64,000 nt of DNA from Leptodactylus fallax (GCA_947044405.1 CAMRHE010000646.1:397001-461000), one strand, 5' to 3'; counted from the first letter of the stretch, positions 10,994 through 22,593 are shown. Notes: generated by a model not told the origin, from the sequence alone. Numbers and translations are program-made.

Positions 10994-11260
10994 CTTTACC
11001 ACCAAGATTTAAGAGAGAACTCAGGAACCAGGATTGTACCGAGGGGCACTCGGCTGTTCTAAACTGTGAACTGACCAAGGCCAATGCCCAACTGGAGTGG
11101 AGGAAAGGAGACCAAGTGCTCCAACCTGGCAACAAGTACAAGATGACCCAGGACAGCTGTACTGCCGAGCTGGAGATTTCTAATGTAGACCTCCATGATG
11201 GCGGCCAGTATATTTGCGTGTGTGGAGACCAGAAGACGTTGGCAACACTTGTAGTGAATG
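10994..11260 (+). CDS. OBSCN: E13: Ig domain exon, CVCG class
   Basis: 267 nt after acceptor ttgtgtcag. Opens ALPPRFKRELRNQDCTEGH; Cys in VLNCELTK, Trp in LEWRKGDQ, NKYKMTQDS, F strand DGGQYICVCGDQKTL. Ends LVVNG. An extra Cys occurs before the B strand (QDCTEG) and in the D-E loop (DSCTAEL). The following intron is 95 bp, the shortest in the window. Confidence 0.91.
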
Positions 11261-11355
11261 GTAAATATTAGTGCGAGGTCTATAGTCACTCTCATACCTT
11301 GTTTCTATCTACGCACTCAGGTTTCTCTCACTTATGTTATCTTCATGTTTGTCAG

Positions 11356-11622
11356 CTTTACCGCCAGAATTTAAGGAAGAACTAAAAAATCAAGAGGCCA
11401 TAGAAGGCGACTCGGTCACTCTGCGCTGTCAGCTGACCAAGCCCAATGCTTCTCTGGAATGGAGAAAAGGACACAAAATCATTAAGTCCAGTGACAAGTA
11501 CAAAGTCACCCAGGAAGGTCTGGTGGCTGAACTGGTTGTCCGAAACGTGGACCAACAAGATACTGGGAGATATATTTGTGTGTGTGGAGATAATCAGACA
11601 GCGGCCACATTGACCGTAAAGG
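11356..11622 (+). CDS. OBSCN: E14: Ig domain exon, CVCG class
   Basis: 267 nt after acceptor atgtttgtcag. Opens ALPPEFKEELKNQEAIEGD; Cys in TLRCQLTK, Trp in LEWRKGHK, DKYKVTQEG, LVAELVVRNV, F strand DTGRYICVCGDNQTA. Ends LTVKG at donor gtataa. Confidence 0.91.
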
Positions 11623-11870
11623 GTATAATAGTCTTGTAGACTTCCTTAACAACACCAGTAACCGTCCATCATCACCTTACATAACAGATCATCTCCTTCC
11701 CATCCATCTTCATCATATATAACAGATCATCTTACCTTCTCCTTCCCTCTTCACCCTAACCGTATGTCTCATGTTAACCTGTAATCCTCCGCCATCACGG
11801 GTCTCTTCTCCATCAAAGTTCTGGCTACATTGCTCTTCTCTAAGTTTCACCATTGTTTTCTCTTTGCCAG

Positions 11871-12137
11871 CTCTTCCACCACAATTTAAAGATGGGTTGG
11901 AGAACAGAGAAGGTGTGGAAGGAGAATCCATAACCTTGCACTGCACCTTGACCAAGCCAAAGGCTTCCCTGGAGTGGAGGAAGGGGCAGAAGACTCTGAA
12001 ACTGAGCAACAAGTATAAATATGTCCAGGACGGTCAAGTGGCTGAGCTGGTTATTCACTGCCTGGATCTGGATGATGCTGGGGAATACTCGTGTGTCTGT
12101 GGAGACCAAAAAACATCAGCCTCAGTGGCCGTGAAGG
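11871..12137 (+). CDS. OBSCN: E15: Ig domain exon, CVCG class
   Basis: 267 nt after acceptor tctctttgccag. Opens ALPPQFKDGLENREGVEGE; Cys in TLHCTLTK, Trp in LEWRKGQK, NKYKYVQDG, F strand DAGEYSCVCGDQKTS. Ends VAVKG at donor gtaaat. The opening and the LTKPKASLEWRKGQKTL stretch tie it closely to E17 and E18, as a family of recent exon duplicates. Confidence 0.91.
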
Positions 12138-13213
12138 GTAAATTTCCATCAGTTTTTGCTCTTCTAACCATTTTCCATCATGATCCCTGCTGTAACTCCT
12201 CTGCAGGATCATCTAAACCATCTTCATCTCTCTGTCATATTCCATATGTGTCTTTTTTGTGCATCCATCTTTCATTGCTCTCATTGTGTTGTCCATCTTG
12301 TAGACAATTCAACTGTATTTCTCATTTATATTGATTATGATTGGACATCAGATAGAGAATTAATAGTAGTATCTATCTCACCAAAGTTAGGAGGATCTAC
12401 CATTAGAGATAAGTGTAAATGGCGTGCACACTTCATAGTGATACAGCCATAGACTAAGTACAGAGCATGGATAAGTCAAGCGGCCCAAATCCAAGGTGCC
12501 GATTCCAGGAAGAGCCATCTTCTATGGCAGGAGCATCCTTGAACAGTGCGTATTGTGTCCAGTAAAGCATATAATACCTGCAACATTCCAGCCATTACAC
12601 TAGATGACCAGCAAGGATTTGGTTCCTGGAATCTGCACTCACTTGTGGACCAGCCATTATTTTAAACCCCTTACAGATAGTCCAGGTCTCGCCACTTCTG
12701 GCAGACATCTGACTGTGCCCTGGGAAGCCTTGTCTGGCCAGACATATAGGTCCTTGAGATGTAATACTGTACATGGATGTCTCAATTCCCGCAGGGTAGG
12801 AGCCGATCTTTGCACTTGCTTATAGATGGAGGACTTGGGCAGGAGTTTGGGAGAACCTCTATAATATCCATATACCCTAATTGTATTCATGTGAACCTTT
12901 ACCAGGCTTCATCGTAAAGCAGTCACGTTTTTTCGCCATCAATATTTGTGATTATTCTCCCAATAAAGTCTTGTCAAGTATCAGAAAATTATTGTCCACG
13001 TGAATCTGGGAATTGTTGTAGCTCAGGGTGTCCTAGTTTCATAGCCCCACAAACATTAGATTGAGTCTGACAGTAAAGGGATCACATCTGTTGAGAAATA
13101 TATGTAAGGAACATGAAGAACCACCAGCAGTAAAGTACTAACTCCTGAATCCCTGTGATCGACTCCCCTCCGCCTGTACCGACTCTCGTGTAATGCTGTT
13201 GATTCTATGTCAG
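12138..13213 (+). other. Intron 15, no gene seen
   Basis: 1076 bp. Short open frames occur but none has Ig features or splice-flanked structure. No repeat family was recognised. Confidence 0.5.
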
Positions 13214-13480
13214 CTCTCCAGCCACGATTTAGAAAGGAGTTAAAGAGCAAGGAAACCTCTGAGGGAACATCCATTACTTTGTGCTGTGAGGTAACCAAAA
13301 CCAGAGCGTCTCTAGAATGGAGGAAAGGACGCAAGGTCCTCCAGGCAAGTGCCAAGTACAGGTTCATCCAGGAGGGTCTCACGGCTGAGCTGGTCATTGA
13401 TAATGTGGACATAAACGATTCCGGGGAGTATACATGTATATGTGGAGACCATCGGACAACGGCTTCTGTTACTGTCATTG
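13214..13480 (+). CDS. OBSCN: E16: Ig domain exon, CICG class
   Basis: 267 nt after acceptor ttctatgtcag. Opens ALQPRFRKELKSKETSEGT; B strand TLCCEVTK with a doubled Cys, Trp in LEWRKGRK, AKYRFIQEG, F strand DSGEYTCICGDHRTT. Ends VTVIG at donor gtaaag. Confidence 0.91.
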
Positions 13481-13683
13481 GTAAAGAACATCACCCCCTG
13501 ATATCCCACCACTGTAACATCACCCCAATAGTAACCACCATTACCACAAGCACTGCCATGTACACCGGTTGTCCTGGTTGTCTACCATCATTCATCTCAC
13601 TTGCCTGTCTGCTGCACGATTTCTGTCATTGTAGAATTTCCATTGAACATGTTGTATGATATGTTCTCTTGCACTTTTATCAG

Positions 13684-13950
13684 CGTCCCCCCCACAATTT
13701 AAAGAAAACTTGAAGGACAAGGAAGGTGTTGAAGGAGAATCTGTGACTTTATGCTGCATGTTGACCAAACCAAAGGCTCGTTTGGAGTGGAGAAGAGGAC
13801 AGAAGACTCTTAACCCTGGAGACAAGTATAGATTCCTCCAGGATGGTCTCAATGCTGAGCTGGTCATCAGTCACCTGGACCCTCAAGATGCCGGGGAGTA
13901 TACGTGTGTGTGTGGAGAGCACCAGACCACCGCCTCCCTGAGCGTGAAGG
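13684..13950 (+). CDS. OBSCN: E17: Ig domain exon, near-duplicate of E18
   Basis: 267 nt after acceptor gcacttttatcag. Opens ASPPQFKENLKDKEGVEGE; B strand TLCCMLTK, Trp in LEWRRGQK, DKYRFLQDG, F strand DAGEYTCVCGEHQTT. By my count it differs from E18 at about 13 of 89 residues. The first 13 intron bases after the donor (gtaatggtcctcc) are also the same. Confidence 0.91.
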
Positions 13951-14781
13951 GTAATGGTCCTCCACCAGATATTTTAATAGTTCTTCTCATCCATTAACCC
14001 TTTCTACCTGTTTTCATTCATCATCTTCACCCCTCCACTCATCTAACATCCTCATCTAAGCCTATGGCTGCACTATTCTTGACATCTCTTCTCTTCCATC
14101 ACTTTTTGATCACTTTCATATGTTTCACCATGTGCAATGTTGAGGTTTGTGTCCCTATAATAATGCAGTGACACCACAATCTAGCCCTTAGTAGTGTCCG
14201 TCCATGTGTGTCACCTTGTCAGGTTCTCCTGTACACTTGCTCTGTATACTGTATAGCAGTGCACGATTCCTTTACAGTGAGTATTAGACACACTGACTGA
14301 TTTAGGTGGTTGGGATGAGGTTTTCATCTCCACTTATTAAAAACATTACAGAAGAATGTTAGATGTTGATGTTCTATGTTCCAGGAGTCCTTGTGTACAG
14401 TATATGTTTATTTTTCCCATCTATTCCCTGTGTCTTAAATGTTCACCCTCATCCTTTAGGTTTATAAGCCTCGGCCCAGTACCGGAGGCTTGTGATATAA
14501 CTGGTGGCTGCTTCAGGTCAGACGCTTAGTGCCCAGATGAACTCATAAGGATGAGACATACAAAGTCTTTAGTCTTAGGTGTGAGTGTATTGTATGGTTT
14601 TACACCAAGTCTTGTTTAGTATGTGACAATTTTTGGGTCAGATTTTGGTACCTGTGACTATATGATTCACAGTGTCCCAACCACAGATGGAGGAAAGGTA
14701 TAACAGCCTCAGGGACAGGAGCAGGCCGGTGGGGCACCACGTTGTGTGTTCAGATGTTGTTTTTCTTCCATGTCCTGCCAG
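13951..14781 (+). other. Intron 17, no gene seen
   Basis: 831 bp. The first bases match the start of intron 18, as expected from duplication of the E17/E18 segment. I see nothing else of note. Confidence 0.5.
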
Positions 14782-15048
14782 CTCTTCCTCCACAATTTAA
14801 AGAGGAACTGAAGAACATGGAAGGTGTTGAAGAAGAATCAGTGACCTTACGATGTGTCCTGACCAAACCGAAGGCTTCACTGGAGTGGAGAAGAGGGCAG
14901 AAGAGACTTACTCCTGGAGACAAGTATAGGTTCCTCCAGGACGCTCTTACTGCTGAGCTGGTTATCAGTCACCTGGACCCTGGAGATGCAGGAGAGTACA
15001 CATGTGTGTGTGGAGAGCACCAGACCACCGCCTCCCTGAGCGTGAAGG
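14782..15048 (+). CDS. OBSCN: E18: Ig domain exon, near-duplicate of E17
   Basis: 267 nt after acceptor tgtcctgccag. Opens ALPPQFKEELKNMEGVEEE; B strand TLRCVLTK, Trp in LEWRRGQK, DKYRFLQDA, F strand DAGEYTCVCGEHQTT. The C-terminal third (AELVISHLDP to SLSVKG) is almost identical to E17. Confidence 0.91.
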
Positions 15049-15840
15049 GTAATGGTCCTCCCATCATCTCATCTAAGCATGGAGTGTCATCATAATCCCA
15101 GACCATTCACCCTTGCTGGCGGTTCTCGTCACCGTTGTCTTAATCTAACAATCACATTTTCTATGTAATTGCTGTTTTATTGGCTTATTGTCTGTGGCCG
15201 GCCGGCCGGCGCAATAATTTCACTACTACATATGAGTCTCATGTTCACCTGTATGAACGTCAGCTGCGTAGCACCCCAACATATACCGCAGGAAAGTCAC
15301 CAACACATATATTGTAGAGCAGGCAGTTATCTGACAGAAGACGAGACAATCTTTGTGACCTTCCTTTTCCTCTTCTTCCCTTACGCCGCCATGTCATCTT
15401 CCCCTGCTGTGACGCTTTGCAGAGAGTCAGTGTACACAGTCCTTTCATAGTTGGGGATATTTATCAGAATTCAGTTTTATTACTTGCGCGGGACGAACGA
15501 CGCTCTGATGGAAAACTCAGATCTAATTTTTTTTTTATCAAAGTCAGTTGAATTATTCATTTCAGTAAGATCAGCCGACAATGAATCTAATGTCCGAGGC
15601 CTGCCCAGTGTGCCTTGTGGATTGGTAGGTAGGATTTCGCTGTGGTTGATCCTTTGTTGTGTGGGGTTTTATAGCTGTACAGACAGTGGTGACGAGTATA
15701 GTGTTCATGGACAGCCATGTAATGTGTACAGGAGCTTCACGATGGAGCGCACTATCACACCATGTGGTGATGAGGGATTCAGTGTGCACATTCATGAACT
15801 GAAAAATATTATAGATTTTAGATTTTTGGTAAGGACAAGT
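15049..15840 (+). other. First part of intron 18, no gene seen
   Basis: About 0.8 kb with small open frames but no coding features. A GC palindrome (ggccggccggcc) lies near 15197 and a T-run at about 15528. Confidence 0.5.
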
Positions 15841-15844
15841 TGAT

Positions 15845-16030
15845 CCAGAGTTTTATACTGATTGCCAGATTTGGAGTCGGGAAGGAATGGTTTTCCCCTG
15901 ACATGGGGCAATTGGCATCAGTCTCATGGTTTTTTTTTCCTTCCTCTGGATCAACACTGTAGGGATATAGATTGGACTTGGTGGACCTGTGTCTTCATCC
16001 AGCCTCATCTCCATGTAGTTCTCCATCTGT
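15845..16030. mobile_element. Candidate dispersed amphibian-type repeat in intron 18
   Basis: The stretch contains tttggagtcgggaagga, ttttcccctgacatgggg, cctctggatcaacactgtag and a ttggacttggtggacctgtg phrase. From memory these words, in this order, belong to a repeat seen in many copies in frog genomes. Ends and class were not determined. Confidence 0.45.
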
Positions 16031-16228
16031 ACAGATAGTAGATGACCAGATGTGTGTGGAGCTTCACTTATCACCGCGTAGTCCTCCATTATTATTTCTC
16101 GCACTTTTCCCTTTTGTACTTTCCTTATAAATGGAAGTCAGATATTCAATAGATTTCTCTATGACGGGTCTTCTAGCGGCAGTTTCTGCACTAGTCCTAA
16201 GATTATCTGTTGCCTCTGCACTTTCTAG

Positions 16229-16495
16229 CCCTCCCCATTGTTTTCCTGGAAGACCTGAGACACGAGGTGTTGAGCGAGGGCCGGGACGCCACTTTGCGCT
16301 GCGAGCTGAGTAAGCCTGGTGTGCAGGTGTCATGGAAGAAGAACAACTCCATGATAACAGCCAGTGACAAGTACAACATGACCCAGGATGGCCCCGTCTA
16401 TGAGCTGACTATCCACAACCTGGAGCTAGAAGACAGCGGGAGCTACACGTGCCTATGTGGAGAGCAGCAGAGCACGGCCACTATAACAGTGCAGG
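16229..16495 (+). CDS. OBSCN: E19: Ig domain exon, CLCG class
   Basis: 267 nt after acceptor gcactttctag. Opens ALPIVFLEDLRHEVLSEGR; Cys in TLRCELSK, Trp in VSWKKNNS, DKYNMTQDG, F strand DSGSYTCLCGEQQST. Ends ITVQG at donor gtaact. It precedes a 4.9-kb intron made almost wholly of pyrimidine-rich repeats. Confidence 0.91.
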
Positions 16496-16744
16496 GTAAC
16501 TATAGATCTGTGTATAGTCAGCATCTACGTCATGTCCAGATATCACAAATAAAGTGCATCCATGTCTGTGTCATGTCATCAGTCAATATTCCCGTCTCCA
16601 CACGTACATATAGAAGTGATGGCTCCAGGTCACATGTTATATTAATAGACCTCTGATTGGTGGCAACTGTGAGATGGAAACTTTTTATGTCATATACAGT
16701 ATACAGAAGTGTATATACTGATACTAACAAATAATGGTCATCTG

Positions 16745-18300
16745 TCAACCCCCAGCCTCTTTACCTCTATCACCTTTACACCCCATCACCTGACCACCCC
16801 AGTATCTCTGCATCACCTCTACACTACCATTTCTTTACCTCTGTAACCTCTCCACCATCATCTCTCCACTTCCATCACCTCTGCACCTACATCACCTCTC
16901 TACCATCATCACCTCTCCACTGTATCATGTCTCTAGCTCCATCACCTCTCTACCTGTCATCTCTTCACCACTATCTCTCCATCTTCATCGCTTCCCAACC
17001 CCATCATCTCTCCACCTATCACCATTCTGCCCCATCATCTCTCTACCTGTATCACCACTCTGCCCCAGCATCTCTCTACCTGTATCACCACTCTGCCCCA
17101 GCATCTCTCTACCTGTATCACCACTCTGCCCCATCATCTCTCTACCTGTATCACCACTCTGCCCCATCATCTCTCTACCTGTATCACCACTCTGCCCCAG
17201 CATCTCTCTACCTGTATCACCACTCTGCCCCATCATCTCTCTACCTGTATCACCACTCTGCCCCAGCATCTCTCTACCTGTATCACCACTCTGCCCCAGC
17301 ATCTCTCTACCTGTATCACCACTCTGCCCCAGCATCTCTCTACCTGTATCACCACTCTGCCCCATCATCTCTCTACCTGTATCACCACTCTGCCCCATCA
17401 TCTCTCTACCTGTATCACCACTCTGCCTCATCATCTCTCTACCTGTATCACCACTCTGCCCCATCATCTCTCTACCTGTATCACCACTCTGCCCCAGCAT
17501 CTCTCTACCTGTATCACCACTCTGCCCCATCATCTCTCTACCTGTATCACCACTCTGCCCCATCATCTCTCTACCTGTATCACCACTCTGCCTCATCATC
17601 TCTCTACCTGTATCACCACTCTGCCCCATCATCTCTCTACCTGTATCACCACTCTGCCTCATCATCTCTCTACCTGTATCACCACTCTGCCCCAGCATCT
17701 CTCTACCTGTATCACCACTCTGCCCCATCATCTGTCCACCTCTATCACCACTCTGCCCCATCATCTCTCTACCTGTATCACCACTCTGCCCCATCATCTC
17801 TCTACCTGTATCACCACTCTGCCCCAGCATCTCTCTACCTGTATCACCACTCTGCCCCAGCATCTCTCTACCTGTATCACCACTCTGCCCCAGCATCTCT
17901 CTACCTGTATCACCACTCTGCCCCAGCATCTCTCTACCTGTATCACCACTCTGCCCCAGCATCTCTCTACCTGTATCACCACTCTGCCCCATCATCTCTC
18001 TACCTGTATCACCACTCTGCCCCATCATCTCTCTACCTGTATCACCACTCTGCCCCATCATCTCTCTACCTGTATCACCACTCTGCCCCAGCATCTCTCT
18101 ACCTGTATCACCACTCTGCCCCATCATCTGTCCACCTCTATCACCACTCTGCCCCATCATCTCTCTACCTGTATCACCACTCTGCCCCATCATCTCTCTA
18201 CTTGTATCACCACTCTGCCCCATCATCTGTCCATCTCTATCACCACTCCACCTTTGTTGTCTCTTTGTCCAATCATCTCTCCATTACCCCTTCACCCCTT
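16745..18300 (+). repeat. Array B: 33-bp pyrimidine-rich minisatellite, about 37 copies
   Basis: Regular units with the core catctctctacctgtatcac, 33 bp apart, run from about 17000 to 18250; degenerate C/T-rich relatives flank both sides. The junction between units reads either ccccatcatc or ccccagcatc. The ccccag form creates an AG after a long pyrimidine run, a 3'-splice-site look-alike on the gene's sense strand. A 480-aa + frame and a 413-aa - frame across it are consequences of the 33-bp period. Confidence 0.95.
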
Positions 18301-18779
18301 CATCTCTCCACCTTAGTAATTTTCCACTCATCATCTCTCCACCCAGTTACCTCTCCCAGTGTATCTTAAAGTGCCTGTTCCCCACTGCAAAATCTGTAAT
18401 GGGGTCCCTACTTATTTTGTGCCATTTAGAATATATTTTATGTGGTAGAGAGATCTTTGGAGCCCCCTCAAGATCCCAGGCCCAGTAGCAACTGCTACCA
18501 CTGCACCCCCTATAGCTATGCCCCTGATCTCTCCATCATCTCTCCACCTCAACATCTTTTTACTTTCATCATCTCTCAACTTTTATCTCCTCCTTCACCT
18601 CTCCACGCTGTCATCTTTCTACTTCTATAACCTCTCCACATCTAGCACTTTTCCTCCCCATCATCTCTTTACCTTCATCATCTCTCAACTTCTATAACGC
18701 CTCCATCGCATCATCTCTCAACTGCTGTCACCTTTCTGCCTCCATCACCATTCCACCCCATCATCCCTAACCTTCTATC

Positions 18780-21030
18780 ATCTCTCCACCTCCATCATCC
18801 CTCTGTCTCTATTACCTGACTACCTCCACCATCCCTCCGCCTCTATTACCTGACTACCTCCATCATCCCTCCGCCTCTATTACCTGACTACCTCCACCAT
18901 CCCTCTGCCTCTATTACCTGACTACCTCCATCATCCCTCCGCCTCTATTACCTGACTACCTCCATCATCCCTCCGCCTCTATTACCTGACTACCTCCATC
19001 ATCCCTCCGCCTCTATTACCTGACTACCTCCATCATCCCTCTGCCTCTATTACCTGACTACCTCCACCATCCCTCTGCCTCTATTACCTGACTACCTCCA
19101 TCATCCCTCCGCCTCTATTACCTGACTACCTCCATCATCCCTCCGCCTCTATTACCTGACTACCTCCATCATCCCTCCGCCTCTATTACCTGACTACCTC
19201 CATCATCCCTCCGCCTCTATTACCTGACTACCTCCATCATCCCTCTGCCTCTATTACCTGACTACCTCCACCATCCCTCTGCCTCTATTACCTGACTACC
19301 TCCATCATCCCTCCGCCTCTATTACCTGACTACCTCCATCATCCCTCCGCCTCTATTACCTGACTACCTCCATCATCCCTCCGCCTCTATTACCTGACTA
19401 CCTCCATCATCCCTCCGCCTCTATTACCTGACTACCTCCACCATCCCTCCCCCTCTATTACCTGACTACCTCCATCATCCCTCCCCCTCTATTACCTGAC
19501 TACCTCCACCATCCCTGTCTCTATTAGCTGACTACCTCCATCATCCCTCCGCCTCTATTAGCTGACTACCTCCATCATCCCTCTGCCTCTATTAGCTGAC
19601 TACGTCCATCATCCCTCCGCCTCTATTAGCTGACTACCTCCATCATCCCTCTGCCTCTATTAGCTGACTACCTCCACCATCCCTCCCCCTCTATTACCTG
19701 ACTACCTCCATCATCCCTCTGCCTCTATTAGCTGACTACCTCCATCATCCCTCCGCCTCTATTACCTGACTACCTCCATCATCCCTCCGCCTCTATTACC
19801 TGACTACCTCCACCATCCCTCCCCCTCTATTACCTGACTACCTCCATCATCCCTCTGCCTCTATTAGCTGACTACCTCCATCATCCCTCCGCCTCTATTA
19901 CCTGACTACCTCCATCATCCCTCCGCCTCTGTTAGCTGACTACCTCCACCATCCCTCCCCCTCTATTACCTGACTACCTCCATCATCCCTCCCCCTCTAT
20001 TACCTGACTACCTCCATCATCCCTCTGCCTCTATTAGCTGACTACGTCCATCATCCCTCCGCCTCTATTAGCTGACTACCTCCACCATCCCTCCCCCTCT
20101 ATTACCTGACTACCTCCATCATCCCTCTGCCTCTATTAGCTGACTACGTCCATCATCCCTCCGCCTCTATTAGCTGACTACCTCCACCATCCCTCCCCCT
20201 CTATTACCTGACTACCTCCATCATCCCTCCCCCTCTATTACCTGACTACCTCCACCATCCCTCCCCCTCTATTACCTGACTACCTCCACCATCCCTCCCC
20301 CTCTATTACCTGACTACCTCCATCATCCCTCTGCCTCTATTAGCTGACTACCTCCATCATCCCTCCGCCTCTGTTACCTGACTACCTCCATCATCCCTCC
20401 GCCTCTGTTAGCTGACTACCTCCACCATCCCTCCGCCTCTATTACCTGACTACCTCCATCATCCCTCCCCCTCTATTACCTGACAACCTCCATCATGCCT
20501 CTGCCTCTATTAGCTGACTACCTCCATCATCCCTCTGCCTCTATTAGCTGACTACCTCCATCATCCCTCCGCCTCTATTAGCTGACTACCTCCATCATCC
20601 CTCTGCCTCTATTAGCTGACTACCTCCATCATCCCTCCGCCTCTGTTAGCTGACTACCTCCATCATCCCTCCGCCTCTGTTAGCTGACTACCTCCACCAT
20701 CCCTCCGCCTCTATTACCTGACTACCTCCATCATGCCTCTGCCTCTATTAGCTGACTACCTCCATCATCCCTCCCCCTCTATTACCTGACAACCTCCATC
20801 ATGCCTCTGCCTCTATTAGCTGACTACCTCCATCATCCCTCCCCCTCTATTACCTGACAACCTCCATCATGCCTCTGCCTCTATTAGCTGACTACCTCCA
20901 TCATCCCTCCGCCTCTATTAGCTGACTACCTCCATCATCCCTCTGCCTCTATTAGCTGACTACCTCCATCATCCCTCCGCCTCTATTAGCTGACTACCTC
21001 TATCATCCCTCCGTCTCTATCACCCGTCTG
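18780..21030 (+). repeat. Array C: 34-bp pyrimidine-rich minisatellite, about 65 copies
   Basis: Units share the core cctctattacctgactacct, 34 bp apart. The 5' half is dominated by tattacctgac; from about 19530 many units read tattagctgac. In those units CTGAC (branch-site-like) is followed by about 25 pyrimidine-rich bases and then TTAG, close to a complete 3' splice site. The unit is partly similar to array B (shared ccatcat... start), so both may have grown from one C/T-rich precursor. Confidence 0.94.
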
Positions 21031-21423
21031 GCTTAGGATGCCATCTGTATACATTACCAGTGTTTGCAGTTACTCCATCAGGATCACTGTAACCTGGACA
21101 TATCCTAGAGCTGATGAGAACTAATAGTTTATTACATGTGGGGGGGTTACAATATTTCTATTTCCTGATCATTGCTGATACCTGTATAGTTATAGTAATA
21201 CATTGGTCAGAGTTCATGTACCACTGTTACAGGACAGGTTTCTGCTTGGTAATATGGGCAGTGCTCTAGTAATTATGGTGGCTCTGGAGACCTTCCTCTT
21301 CACCTCATCGTGTTCCTCATGATTCCCAATGGATTCCATTGTTGGTTCTACCATGTTTCCGCGGCATACGAGTCACCACATCCTCGTATCCTCCTCACTG
21401 AGTATTTTTATGACATTTCTCAG
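21031..21423 (+). other. End of intron 19 up to E20
   Basis: 393 bp of non-repetitive sequence between array C and the E20 acceptor tgacatttctcag. Nothing else is seen. Confidence 0.5.
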
Positions 21424-21690
21424 AGTTGCCAGTATTATTTAAGGAAGGACTGAAAAATCTTCAAGTCTCGGAGTGTGGAGAAGCCATCTTCCAGTGCCAG
21501 GTGACCAAGCCAAACGCACAAGTACAATGGAAGAAAGGTCCGAAGACTCTGCAACCAAGTGATAAGTATAAAATGCGACAGGACGGGGTCAATGCAGAAC
21601 TGGTCATCCGAGACGTAAAGCTCAAGGATTCTGGGAATTATACGTGTGTAATAGGAGAGGAAGCAACTACGGCGACCTTAACCGTCATCG
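21424..21690 (+). CDS. OBSCN: E20: Ig domain exon
   Basis: 267 nt. Opens ELPVLFKEGLKNLQVSECG; Cys in IFQCQVTK, Trp in VQWKKGPK, DKYKMRQDG, F strand DSGNYTCVIGEEATT. Ends LTVIG at donor gtaagg. The following 102-bp intron is open in the same frame, so E20 and E21 form one continuous reading frame if the intron is kept. Confidence 0.91.
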
Positions 21691-21792
21691 GTAAGGATCC
21701 TCCATTACAACTTCACTACTCTTTTCAATCAGCGTCTTATATCCCTCATGGACTGGCTCGTCATCACCTCCATGTCTTCTTTTCTTCTTCAG
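21691..21792 (+). other. Intron 20: 102 bp, stop-free and in frame
   Basis: Canonical GT...AG (gtaagg to ttcttcttcag). Its length is divisible by 3 and it has no stop in the phase of the flanking exons, so retention would insert 34 residues between two Ig domains without breaking the protein. Whether it is ever retained cannot be seen from sequence. Confidence 0.75.
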
Positions 21793-22059
21793 AGTTGCCT
21801 GCACATTTTAGCTCAGAACTGACCAATCTTGAAGTTCTAGAAGGAGGAACCGCTGTCCTGCGCTGTGAGGTGACAAAGCCATCAGCTGCAGTGCAGTGGA
21901 AGAAAGGCAAGAAGACATTGCGGCTCAGCGATAAGTACGACATCAGGCAAGATGGTTCTAGATTAGAACTCCACATAAATGATCTAGAACTGTCCGATGC
22001 CGATCAGTACAGCTGCGTCTGTGAAGACCAGAAGACGACGGCTTCCTTGACCATCAATG
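21793..22059 (+). CDS. OBSCN: E21: Ig domain exon
   Basis: 267 nt. Opens ELPAHFSSELTNLEVLEGG; Cys in VLRCEVTK, Trp in VQWKKGKK, DKYDIRQDG, F strand DADQYSCVCEDQKTT, with Asp-Ala-Asp in place of DxG. Ends LTING at donor gtaggt. Confidence 0.9.
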
Positions 22060-22326
22060 GTAGGTTCATACCTCATTCTACAAGATGACGAGTCGGGTTA
22101 TTGGCATTTACTATGCTGTGGCCGGACAGTCTGGTGACCCAGTTCTTGAGCAGCTTTTATCGTGTAAAGTCACTTGTAGAAGCCCCGAGACTGGTTTTGT
22201 TTGGTCATTCGGTCATTCAGGGATGGAAGTGTCTTATCAATTCATGTTAATAATTTTTATGTTTTTTCTAATTTTTTATTTATTTATTTTTTTAATCTCC
22301 GGCCTCCTCAATGCCTGTTCCCCAAG

Positions 22327-22593
22327 CTCTGCCAGTGGTCTTCACAGAGCAGCTGAAAGATCTTCAAGTGTCAGAAGGTGAAGCGGTGACCTTACATTGT
22401 GCACTCAATAAACCCGGCCTCAAGGTGGAGTGGAGGAGGGGAGAAGTCACCATGACACCTGGAGACAGGATCCTCATAAAGCGAGAAGGACAAGCCCATG
22501 ACCTCCTCATCAGGGATGTCACCGTGAAGGATTCTAGGAAATATTCCTGCCGATGTGGAGATGTCACAACCTTCGCGCTTCTCTCTGTAAATG
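22327..22593 (+). CDS. OBSCN: E22: Ig domain exon with an AAG acceptor
   Basis: 267 nt. Opens ALPVVFTEQLKDLQVSEGE; Cys in TLHCALNK, Trp in VEWRRGEV, then GDRILIKREG, which has lost the usual KY, and F strand DSRKYSCRCGDVTTF, where DSR replaces DSG. The acceptor is tgttccccaag, an AAG type with a decent C/T run. It is the most divergent domain of the CxCG group. Confidence 0.88.

Noticed and set aside
12604..12890. Small open frames in intron 15 as extra exons
   Set aside because: No Ig landmarks, no phase-1 AG/GT pair giving a cassette near 267 nt, and no repeat-family match.
15195..15210. ggccggccggcc palindrome as a regulatory site or a CpG island
   Set aside because: An isolated short palindrome in an intron with no wider GC or CpG enrichment.
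15169..15843. Open frames of 93 and 130 aa in intron 18 as a separate gene
   Set aside because: No recognisable domain, no splice-flanked Ig cassette, and composition like the surrounding intron.
16927..18369. 480-aa + frame and 413-aa - frame over array B
   Set aside because: Artefacts of a 33-bp unit without stops, lying within an intron between two clear Ig exons.
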